Shown in pieces: positions 55,184-64,000 of a DNA stretch of 64,000 nucleotides (positions are counted from its first letter, which is position 1; each line of letters begins with the position of its first letter). The notes under the pieces were generated by a model that was not told the DNA's origin, made no database searches, and was given only the letters and a program-made list of their open reading frames with translations. Position numbers and translations under genes: made by a program. Source of the DNA: Paramarasmius palmivorus (lineage: Eukaryota > Basidiomycota > Agaricomycetes > Agaricales > Marasmiaceae); assembly GCA_037176845.1 (NCBI GenBank), contig JAYKXP010000151.1, forward strand, positions 1-64,000, written 5' to 3'.

Positions 55184-55900
55184 TTTTCACTCTCACCACC
55201 ATGATGTTTCTTCAACGACGCCTTCCGAAGATCTCATAGTCCTTCTAACTCCTCTGATTATCAACCGCCAGTTGGTTTAATAGGTTGAAAAACTGAAATT
55301 GACCAGGTGTGTAGTACATACCTCTTCCCATCGTCATCCGGCCAATCTCATTCTCTTTTCCCCACAGTTTTTTCAGCAATACGACCACCAGCCAGCACAA
55401 ATTTCAAAAGACATGTCCTACCTCGCATGATACCCCTCACTGTCCGGGGAAAGACAGCCTCCACGCACCGTCCTATCCTGCTACACCGCACTTATACCCA
55501 CTCCCGACCTACTACACCCCCTCCATTACACCTCCCTCCATACCTTCGTCCTCGACGCAACTCCTCAAACCTTTCATTAACCTCACCAAGCCACTCGAAT
55601 CGTTTTCACTGGGACAAACGGTCAGGCTCGCGCTCTCGAACGAGTCTTGTCCGCCTCTACTCCCGCACACTACGCCCACTCCTAGAAATGAAGGTTTTCG
55701 CCCATTGTATGGAGAACGAGAGGATTCCCCGAGAGATGGACATAGTCAGGTGTCGGATCGTGTACGGAACGCTGGGGACATAATATAGCAAGGAAAATCC
55801 AGACCTACCAATATCCTCGTTCCCCGATCGCTTTACGCGTCATTCACGCTCAGAACAAAACATTACATTGAAGGCGTCAACTACAGAGCACAGGCGGAGG
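55184..55900. repeat. Repeat family R1, CpG-rich copy
   Basis: Homologous to 52010-52560 and 59082-59700. Downstream it carries a frame fragment (TRIVFTGTNGQARALERVLS) that corresponds to TRTVFIGE... near 59508. So R1 is probably a decayed gene family that once included this exon. An acceptor-like CCCCACAG at 55368 is conserved between the copies. Confidence 0.55.
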
Positions 55901-56440
55901 ATAACGCGGCCTTAGAAGGGCATGGTGTGTACGATTCTAAGCGAATGGTAAGTGCGTATCCTCCAGATGAAAGGGATGCCGTTCATCTGACGAATTAACG
56001 CCAGACATCGTTTCGGTCGATATCACTACGACAGCAGGGCTTGGAAGGATTGTAGGCGGAGAGAGAGGATGTATTTGGAGTGGGGCAGGGGATAGGCAGA
56101 CGCAGATGCGCCTCGTTATTTTTTTTTTCAACGCCGATTCAAACAAGCTTCTTGCCCTTGTCTTGACCTCCACTGCTTCGATCCATCATCACGACCTTCC
56201 TGGGGCTAGCGTATGCTCCACATACCTGCGATACTTCGGCTGCGGTCGCTCTATTAGCTTTGAGCTGGCAACCCGGACATGCTTCCCATGCAACCTCACC
56301 TCGTGGTGTATACCCCAATGGCACACGGCATCAGATCATCTAAAACCCAGGCATAGTTGTTAGGCGCGTCGACATCCTTGTGTGCTTGATAGCCACGCGG
56401 AAAAAGGACTCGTCGAGGACTCTTGGGAAGGTAGTCAAAA

Positions 56441-56789
56441 ATGGACAACGAAGAATACGTAGCCATCTACCCATGCCTTGCGTATCCTCGTGATGGAGAA
56501 TGCATGTACCCAAGAGATGAGAGGAGAGCAAAGCAGCGGATATTAGCCAATGCCCCTCTTCTCTTGTTCCACGGAAAAGAACGATACAGTAGGTCTACGA
56601 CATTTTGGAGTCGTTCTTCGTGTTCTAACCCTTTTTTTGTTCTCCTTAGGCTTCGCTCATCTCGGGGAATCACCTCGAAACAGCCCGCTGTGCGAGATCT
56701 TGCCGTCGATGAGGTCAGAATACGTGGCTGCAGTTGAAAAGAGAGGCTTTATGAGGAGTGTAGAGCTGTGGTTGTTCGGGATACGGTGA
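56441..56789 (+). CDS. Hypothetical protein, 95 aa
   Basis: Exons 56441-56588 and 56650-56789 (donor GTAGGT, acceptor CCTTAG, phase 1) give 95 residues. They begin MDNEEYVAIYPCLAYPRDGE and continue with a Lys/Arg-containing helical part and CEILPSMRSEYVAAVEKRGF. The start ATG at 56441 is the first in frame. No domain is recognised. It lies among duplicated and decayed fragments and may be the only intact piece of a once longer gene. Confidence 0.45.
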
Positions 56790-56925
56790 TCGTAAGCGGA
56801 CATCCCAGTTCAAACACCTTTTTTCGCCTCTCTGCATAATCAAACCCGTGCGTTGCAGTTTCTGCGTAATGTTCATTTCGTACAAGGTGCGTATTTCTAT
56901 TCTTCACTGTTACATACTCTGAAGG

Positions 56926-57610
56926 CTACGCTCTAGCTTCCTCTTGAATCCTTACAGCGTGGAAGTGCACTTGCTTGGACTTTTGGTGTCGGTGCGTTCT
57001 CTTATCTGTCCTTTTACTTCTATCCTCACACCGTGTTACCCATAGGTCGTCTCCGCATCTCATCTTTGACCAGCATAGGATGGTACACGTCGATATCTTC
57101 AGCCTAACATCAGCAAGAAAGCGTCTACCTGTCATGGGTCTTGAAACGTCGCTTCCTGGATCCTTCGTGCGCTCTAGTTTAACTCGGCATCCAGCAAACA
57201 CTCGGCGACATACCAGGCGCAAATGACGCGTTCCCGGCGAAGCAAGGCTACCCGAGTATGTTGAACTTGAAGCCTTGAAACGGAGACGTCAGGCAGAGGC
57301 TTTCATTTCTTACTCGGGGAGCTGGTAAGTCCTGATCTTGCTCAACTTCATTCGCTTCTAATCTGTATGATGCTAGCTTTCTTGAACATCGACATAATCC
57401 ACCCGAGCAATTATACGCATAGAGCTGGGACTATGGAGACTCCGACCACCATTGCCACGACCATGAACCTTCACAGCTACCTCCCGATGCCAATGCAATT
57501 CATTCTCATGGCATATCAATCCTAGATACGAAGAAAACTCGTTGCCTTCAAGTTTCGCGCTCATGGCCAGGAACTAGAGCATCCATAGTGGTCGTACGTG
57601 TAAGCTTCTC
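56926..57610 (+). pseudogene. Gene remnant with in-frame TAG
   Basis: An exon ending at a GTAAGT near 57326 encodes EYVELEALKRRRQAEAFISY. A 49-nt intron joins it to FLEHRHNPPEQLYA, where a TAG at 57420-57422 interrupts the frame. The same frame then continues with strongly coding-like sequence (SWDYGDSDHHCHDHEPSQLP and AIHSHGISILDTKKTR). The single stop in otherwise good coding sequence indicates a young pseudogene, or that I missed an exon border. Family unknown. Confidence 0.4.
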
Positions 57611-57699
57611 TTATATACCGCTTTCTTCGTGTTTCTGACATCGTTCAGCTCTAAGCTCAACTGAATACTGACCGCGAGGCAGCTGCTCTCGTAGCTAGT

Positions 57700-58660
57700 C
57701 CACGGCTAGCTCATCCAAGCGGGGAAGTCCTAACAATTTCGCCGCTGGTGGTTTTTGGAAATCTCATACTTGAGATTTCTATGCGATGAAGGGTACGCGA
57801 AGGTATGTTTCTCAGAATATGGAAGTACCTGAAGCCTGACGTTACCATTTGGTCGGACAGTTCTCGAAGAGTTAGCTGCGGTCGTATTCCGCTTGTTCGG
57901 GACACGGATCCTTCATACCACTGTCGAACCAAGAAGCTAGGGAAATCACAAGGCATTGTATTACGACTAGTACTACAGCTAAAGGATCTTGTACCGTTAT
58001 ACAAGATCTACCACAATTCCACAATTGGCCAATCCCATTCTCAACGGTGACCGAGCATACGGCAGAGCGTTGAAGGGTTGAGTCCTAGGATCTTTGGCAT
58101 ATGGGATCTACGAACGACGTCGGCCATGGCTGGTTCGCAGTGGTGGTTTGACTAGGAGTGCCTCGTGTTTGCGTACGAAGATCTGTACAAAGGTCAGAAC
58201 TGTACACAATCACAAGCTAGATGGCACGTACCATGAGCATGTCCAATATGCGGCATCCAGCACGCTCCTCGGTGAGAATCAAAGCAAATGAAGGTTCAGA
58301 TACCGAGATGTTCATTGGGCTGGATGAGTTGCAGCACATTTCGATTGTGGAGCGCGCAGGGTACCTGTGTAGGATGGAGTCCTCTCATTTATGGGTCAGG
58401 CTGGGAAATGATAGTTAGAGTCTGGTTTGAGATGTTGGACGAGACGCACAACATAAACCTTTCAAGTTCGCAGGGCTCGACGTGTCTCGAGTATGGCAGG
58501 TGCCTAGGCAGCGGTTGCGTGAGTGAGGAGACTAGGGACCGGGAAACGGACAGTAGCAAAGGATATACACGTGAAGTCCAAGGCGATCGTAGCACGCTAT
58601 ACTGTGAGCCAAGCCGAGTAATAGAGTAACCGTTGATAATCCCTATGCGCGATGTCGGGG
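57700..58660 (+). pseudogene. Unresolved coding remnants
   Basis: Three coding-like frames lie at 57805-58050 (FLRIWKYLKPDVTIWSDSSR), 58094-58200 (AYGIYERRRPWLVRSGGLTR) and 58221-58418 (MFIGLDELQHISIVERAGYL). They cannot be joined without frame breaks. Confidence 0.3.
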
Positions 58661-59081
58661 GTATATAATGCGGTCTAACAATGCAGAAGTATCAGTATCA
58701 TGTCGGAACTGTAAAGAGTAAAGGAGAGGACGTACCAGTACCATATTCGACAAGCCTAAAAAATGCTGTATACTCCGAGGATCCAACAAGTCCAGTCTAT
58801 TATGGTTCGAGTTCGTAATTCATAGCTTCTGAATCTATGTTCAGAGAATTCGAAGAGACGCGTGAGATGATGAAGGTTGGTGAGAAAGAGAGACGCACGG
58901 TACAACTTCGGGACCGCCTTCTCTTTCAACGTCCACTACGTCGTCCAAGCCAACCCTTTCGACACATCCTACAGCACAGACAGCGCATCTCCATTTGATT
59001 GAGTCTATCAATGCGACTAGAAATACGACAAAACAATGACGGAGGCACAACATCCCGGGGCTTTGAAGACCTCAGTGACAT

Positions 59082-59700
59082 GATGTGCTTGCCAGTTCGA
59101 CGACGCCTCGACATCGTTCTCCACCCTACAAAAATCTCGCGTTGCTTCTCTATACCCTGAATATAGATTCTTTGTTGGATAAATGGGCTGAAAAACAAAG
59201 TAAATTGAAAGGTGCGTAATTATCACTTCCCCTCGTTCCGGCGAATCTCATTCTAAACCTCTCCCCATAGTTTACATCCAAACAATCTCCATCTCGGCCC
59301 AGACACCTTCCGAACTTGAAATTACACCTATAACAGCGCCGTCTCCCGCTTGAACCCGCTCTGGTGAAGAACGCATCCAAGGACTACTCGTATGCCCAGT
59401 TCCTATTCGCTCCCAACACTCCCCTTCGTTTCTCCGTTGCATCTCCCCCCTCCGTTGCTTGGTTCTCGATGCAACTATTAAAAATGCCTATCCGCCCCCA
59501 CCAAAACACTCGAACCGTTTTCATTGGCGAACGGTCAAGCTCATGCTCTCGAGCGAAAATCTTATTCGCCTCGACTTCCGTACGCTACGCTCATTCCAGG
59601 CAAAATGGGGAATCTGCTCTAGCCCATAAATGCGGAGAAAGATCATTCAGTAAAAGGAACATTGGGGCTTGTTACGTCTGCGAGGAAGCCTAGGGAGAGG
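59082..59700. repeat. Repeat family R1, third copy
   Basis: Shares AAATTGAAAGGTGCGTAATTA-like sequence, the CGAATCTCATTC / CCCATAG acceptor-like site and the downstream CACTCGAACCGTTTTCATTG-type exon with the copy at 55.2 kb. Confidence 0.5.
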
Positions 59701-60149
59701 AAAGTCCGAACATGTTGGACCTGCTGTTCTCGTTGCCTGGTCGCTTCGCGCGTTATTCGCCGCAGAAGGATAATGGATACCACCGGCGGATAGTGCTACG
59801 AAGGGAACAAAGCGATGGAAGGGTATGTGACTGGATCAAGGTATGTGCATATCCTCGAGGTCGAAGGGACATCGTTCATTGACACTAGGTGTTGTTTCGA
59901 TAGATATGACACCGATGGCAGGGATCAGAAAGGGAAGGCGGTGGAGAGGGATGGTATTTGGGGTAAGGTGGGAATACATATGCGCCAACGTTTGGCGCAT
60001 GCTTTGGAAGATGGAGGATAGAGGCTTGGTCGGGTGTAGATCTCCCATCGTGCTCGTACTCTTTACCGAGCCTTTGTAGGGGAACTACCACAGGAAAGTC
60101 GCCGTGTTGTGAGTGAAAAGAGACGCGTCTGCTCTTTTCCACAACAACC

Positions 60150-60654
60150 ATTCCGATGGCTGCATGTACGTGGTATCATCATAGCCATCTATCAATACTG
60201 ATAGTTGTTCCGCAGACGTCTCGCTCAACGCGCACCTCATAGTTGCATTCAAGAAGACGGATCCTCAACGGCACTTTAACAAACCCAAATTCTCCGATTT
60301 CCACTACTTCAATCGATTGTCCCAACCCCGTTGCGCTGGGCGTATCATCCGCATACCCAGGTTCTGTAATACGCAGAACACCCCCGTACCTTCGATGTCG
60401 CAGCCAGGCTACTCAACCGCAACTGCTCCCCTTTATAAGAAGGGTTCGCCGGCGTTGGAAGCGAACATCTATGGCTCATAGATATACACGGGCAAGCAGA
60501 TGCCCGGTGTATTCGATCTGAGGGATTGGCGGCGACTATTGCGATTCCTGGATGACTCTGTTCATCCATGGACCATGATACAGCTCACCCCCAGTAATGT
60601 CTTTTGGAGAGGAAGACATAGACTAGCAGCGAAGCCCCGAAAAAGAGCCGAATA
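60150..60654 (+). CDS. Hypothetical protein fragment
   Basis: After an acceptor-like CCGCAG at about 60214 a frame reads LNAHLIVAFKKTDPQRHFNK, then FSDFHYFNRLSQPRCAGRII, and remains open to about 60479. A second frame after CTCATAG (60480) encodes MPGVFDLRDWRRLLRFLDDS and ends with the TAG near 60654. The join between them lacks a clear donor. The second exon recurs at 61615 in the downstream duplicate, where it is slightly broken. Function unknown. Confidence 0.4.
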
Positions 60655-61401
60655 GTGTTTCGACCCGGTCTTTCCTTCTGCCGTCATGATCTCCTTCTGA
60701 CGCACCTCGATACCTCTCTTCTTCGCAATTTTCTCTCTAACCGAGTCTACTTTCGCATCGCATTCCACTTGGCACGCCTATCCAAGCACGACAAAACCAG
60801 GAGTTACCACCGTATCTCACTCCTCTACGTTGGTGCGCGTCCTCAAGACTACACAGGGCACGAAAACCACTCTACTACCTATCAACTCCCCGTCTGCTTG
60901 CCTACAACGCGAGTGTCACAGGGAACCGAACGTTCACAATGACACCTTTGGAAATCAGGCTATCACCGCACATGCGACCCATTCTCCGTGGGTTCTGGCA
61001 TACCATCCTATGTATGGATTCGAACATGAAGCATAGACTTGGATATTCGGATGAACAGCAACCAGGAACACCCGTCATGCTATTCTGCACGCTGGCGTTC
61101 GTGTTTGCTCCTGAAAAGGCACAGATAAACCAGGGAAGATTGGATGAGAAGGTATCAACACTGTCATTATCAACTCGGTAACGACGGCACTGGTATAGGC
61201 ATAACCTTGGCTTGAAGATCCAAAAATCGCAGGCTCGAGCTACTCAGACAGTTTAGTTGCCCGCAGGCTCTGCGTTGGATTGGAGCTGGTGTTTCTTACA
61301 TAGATATATGGTATGTTACAATTGCTTTCGAAGATCTACATCACTAACCTATACCCTTGAAGCTTGAAGCCTCCGCTATCGACAATGCTCCCGGGAAGTT
61401 T
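60430..61401 (+). repeat. Direct duplication, copy A
   Basis: About 970 bases repeated at 61568-62560. The frame at 61029-61150 (ending FVFAPEKAQINQGRLDEK, followed by a GTATCA donor) is conserved in both copies. Confidence 0.85.
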
Positions 61402-61567
61402 CAAATATCGATCGCCTCATACAAGCTCAGTGGTCCCGTATACTCGCTGCAACGGTACACGCAATACTTGATCTTGGGTACGAGCGGAAACACCAGCTGG
61501 GGGTCTTGGACCTGAAGCTGCGGAGCACCGTCTTGTCGTGAAGGAAGGGATCCACAGGATGCTCTCA

Positions 61568-62560
61568 GAAGGGTTCGCCGGCGTTGGAAGTGAACTGTGG
61601 CTCATAGATTTACACGGGCAAGCAGATGCCCGGTATATTCGATCTGGGGGTACAACAGGGATCGGTGGCGACTATTGCGATTCTGGGATGACTTTGTTCA
61701 TCCATGGATCACGATCTAGTTCGCCCTGTTGTATCCTCAGTAATATCTTTTGGAGAGGAAGGCACAGACTAGCGGCGAAGCCCCGAAAAGAGCCGAATAG
61801 TGCCTTTCCTTCCACCACCATGATCTCGAGCCTTTGGCGTAGTTCACCACCTCTCTCCTTCGCAATTTCTCCTCCAACCATGTCTTATCTCGCTCACGTT
61901 CGAATCGCACTTCATATGTCACGCCTGTCCCTCGAGTCTACGCCGATGAAGAAAACCCAGGACTTACCACCGTATCTCACTCTGCTCAACCTTGACGCGC
62001 GGTCTCGAGTCTCAAAACCCACTCTACCACCTCTCAATTCCCCGTATCCTTGCCTACAACGCGAGCGTCATAGGGAAACCGAAACATCCACAGTGACCTC
62101 ATTGGGAATCGGGTTATCACTTCGCTCCAATACAGCCTGCTTCATGCAGGTTCGTCTATACTATCTTGTATACAGATTCGACCATGAAGCGTGGACATCG
62201 ATACTCGGAAGAAAAGCAACCAGGTACACTCATCATGCTATTCTGCGCGCTGGTGTTCGTGTTCGCTCCCGAAAAGGCACAGATAAACCAGGGAAGATTG
62301 GATGAGAAGGTATCAACACTGTCATTATCAACTCGGTAACGACGGCACTGGTATAGGCATAACCTTGGCTTGAAGATCCAAAAATCGCAGGCTCGAGCTA
62401 CTCAGACAGTTTAGTTGCCCGCGGGCTCTGCGTTGGATTGGAGCTGATGTTTCTTACATAGATATATGGTATGTTACAATTGCTTTCGAAGATCTACATC
62501 ACTAACCTATACCCTTGAAGCTTGAAGCCTCCGCTATCGACAATGCTCCCGGGAAGTTTG
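61568..62560 (+). repeat. Direct duplication, copy B
   Basis: Pairs with 60430-61401. The last 310 bases or so are nearly identical (I noted two differences) while the first 650 bases differ at roughly one base in five and contain small insertions or deletions. Confidence 0.85.
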
Positions 62561-63189
62561 CGGCGTCTTATCGTAGAAGAAATGATGCATATCGGTGCAT
62601 CCGGGTCTACAGTCATGATATTCATTCAAGATGGTGAATTCTTTCTTTGACTCGGAACACTACGGCCATGCTGATCAGCGTTCATGTTGATAGTCATGAA
62701 GTTCGAGGTTGTACGAAGAGCAATGATACTTGACGAATGAAATACTACTAGCTTCGATTCTTGGGGGCGCACTCATTAATAAGTAGCTCTCGTTTATAGT
62801 CTAGCTTGTACGTTCTAGGCGTGCTAGGCCTATACATATAGAGTGCTCCTGGGCGAATGAATGAATAAACCAAGTCGCAATATTATATGGCAAACGTACC
62901 ATACTTCCACTTTTGGCTGGCGGAAAAATTGTATGAAATTTTTTAAACAAAAATTGGTTCGACCGAAAATAATAAAACATGTATAAACATGTCCTTACAG
63001 AGTGTACTGAGGCCCAAAGTCCCCTACTAGGTACTCGCCAATTAAACTAGATATTTAAACACCACTAGTTTAATGACTGTCACAATCACGGAATGAACAA
63101 GAAGAACAAGTCTAAGTAGTGAACGGAGAAGAGCAAGATTTAAACAGGAACGGTCCTAAACACTTCAAATAAACACCAAGCTAGCAAAC
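62561..63189. other. AT-rich intergenic region
   Basis: No gene or clear repeat is seen. TTTTTTAAACAAAAATTGG-type AT-rich sequence lies near 62940. Confidence 0.35.
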
Positions 63190-63450
63190 CCAGAATAAAC
63201 AGCTATAGGGAATGTATAAAGTAATGAGGGAATGAAACAGCGAATAAAACAGCGAATAAAACACGAACTTGTAAGCCGACTTTTAAGCAAGCGGAATTAA
63301 ACGATGAATAAACACAAAAATGATAAACACAGAATAAACACCCGGAGGCAATGTACAAAAGTAGTGGTACAATGAAACAGCCAATTAAATTAAACACGAA
63401 CTTGTAAGCCGCTTTTATGCAAGCGGAATAAAACACGGAATAAAACAGTA
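63190..63450. repeat. Imperfect tandem repeat, about 150 bp
   Basis: Copy 1 (about 63190-63300) and copy 2 (about 63330-63450) share ATGAAACAGC, AATAAAACAC, ACGAACTTGTAAGCCG and GCAAGCGGAAT in the same order. Short AATAAAACAG repeats lie inside. Confidence 0.75.
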
Positions 63451-63459
63451 CCTCCTTCT

Positions 63460-64000
63460 TCACCTCCTCTTTCGGCCTCCTCGACCTCCTCTCCCGCCGC
63501 CTCTCCCGCCGCCTCTCCCGCCGCCTCTGGCGGAGGTTTCAGCTGTGTCTTCAGCTGGAGGCATCGGTGTGGGTTGAGGTACTGGCGTTTTGATGGCCAG
63601 TCGACTCTGGCGCCCACTGGGTTCACGGCGAGGCAATTGAGCCCACTTGCCACGGCCCTGTGCGGCTGCCCCAGTGTTCGTCACAGTCTTCTGACGTTTT
63701 GCAGCTGGCGTTTCTATATTTGCTGGTTCCTCTGATATCTCGCCTTCTGCACCACTAGACTTGCGTTTAAGGTCTTGTTGTGGCACTGGCGGAGGGGAAT
63801 CGAATTCCAGTGGAGGTGGCGTGAGTGGAGACGAAGCTCGACTTGTTGGCTCAGTGAAGGTCTCCTGAGCGATGGTTTGCATAGCCGATGGCGATCGTGA
63901 ACGTGAATTTCGCAGTTCGAGTGTGGATTTCTGCGAGCCATTGGTGTGGGTGACCTTGTGTGTCGCAACGGTATTTTCAGAGTTGGACGCAGAGTTCGCC
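63460..64000 (-). CDS. Protein with RGG-box C-terminus, 5' end beyond window
   Basis: The frame is open from the right edge to the TGA at 63460-63462 (about 179 residues), so the N-terminus lies outside. The visible part is Pro/Ser-rich and disordered (SPLTPPPLEFDSPPPVPQQD). It has basic clusters (LKRKSSG, AAKRQKT, RREPSGRQ) that look like nuclear signals. The end is a glycine-arginine tail of repeated RGGG units closing with RGGRKRR. RGG boxes bind RNA or G-rich DNA and are arginine-methylated in known proteins. The internal ATG at 63882 could be a start but is not needed. The tail is encoded by a short 12-bp GGCGGGAGAGGC repeat. Confidence 0.6.
   Translation of the reverse strand, partial: ANSASNSENTVATHKVTHTNGSQKSTLELRNSRSRSPSAMQTIAQETFTEPTSRASSPLTPPPLEFDSPPPVPQQDLKRKSSGAEGEISEEPANIETPAAKRQKTVTNTGAAAQGRGKWAQLPRREPSGRQSRLAIKTPVPQPTPMPPAEDTAETSARGGGRGGGRGGGRGGRGGRKRR

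Noticed and set aside
55307..55783. 158-codon + strand frame as a gene
   Set aside because: It overlaps repeat family R1 and does not match the frame conserved with the copy at 59 kb.
1..64000. LTR retrotransposon (long direct repeats, reverse transcriptase, integrase)
   Set aside because: No YxDD reverse transcriptase core, gag knuckle or integrase motif was seen in any frame.

Overview
The window reads as nuclear DNA of a mushroom-forming basidiomycete (Agaricomycetes). Genes are split by many short GT-AG introns of about 50-65 nt with CTGAC-like branch points. There are two KDZ (Kyakuja-Dileera-Zisupton) transposases, several MYND-finger proteins, a kinase-like protein of the agaric-expanded type, and several members of lineage-specific hypothetical families. 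No rRNA, CRISPR, bacterial or organellar signature was seen. All gene models are hand-spliced from the sequence; where I give exact exon borders, the reading frame closes across every junction.

Layout. (1) 1-9.4 kb is a gene-dense block with a strong strand bias on the + strand (A far above T, C above G). It holds a partial gene running off the left end, one + strand acidic-tailed gene, a 157-aa unknown, an F-box-like gene, a gene with two tandem MYND fingers, and a large MYND gene. (2) 9.6-12.9 kb and 19.7-23.7 kb are two full-length but clearly different KDZ transposase genes on the - strand. They bracket five + strand genes (13.4-19.4 kb), two of which are adjacent paralogues. (3) 24-40 kb is a normal-composition gene region. 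It holds small hypotheticals, two genes with an RNase H1 N-terminal (viroplasmin-like) fold, a 951-aa gene and a related 35.3-37.9 kb gene that share a two-exon module with the 17.4 kb gene, and several local repeat arrays. (4) 40-45 kb is sparse, with a 266-bp TA-flanked MITE. (5) About 45.9-54.6 kb is strikingly CpG-poor. It holds a candidate 3.7-kb DNA transposon with TTGCAA-rich ends, decayed repeats, and an apparently intact kinase-like gene. (6) 55-62.6 kb returns to high CpG and contains decayed or duplicated gene fragments, including a direct duplication of about 1 kb. (7) The right end carries the 3' part of a gene with an RGG-box tail.

No pathway or operon logic ties these genes together. 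The most interesting signals are three: an exon module between phase-2 introns shared by three genes in this one window, a tandem MYND duplication that kept its intron positions, and two compositional blocks (strand-skewed and CpG-depleted) with fairly sharp edges.
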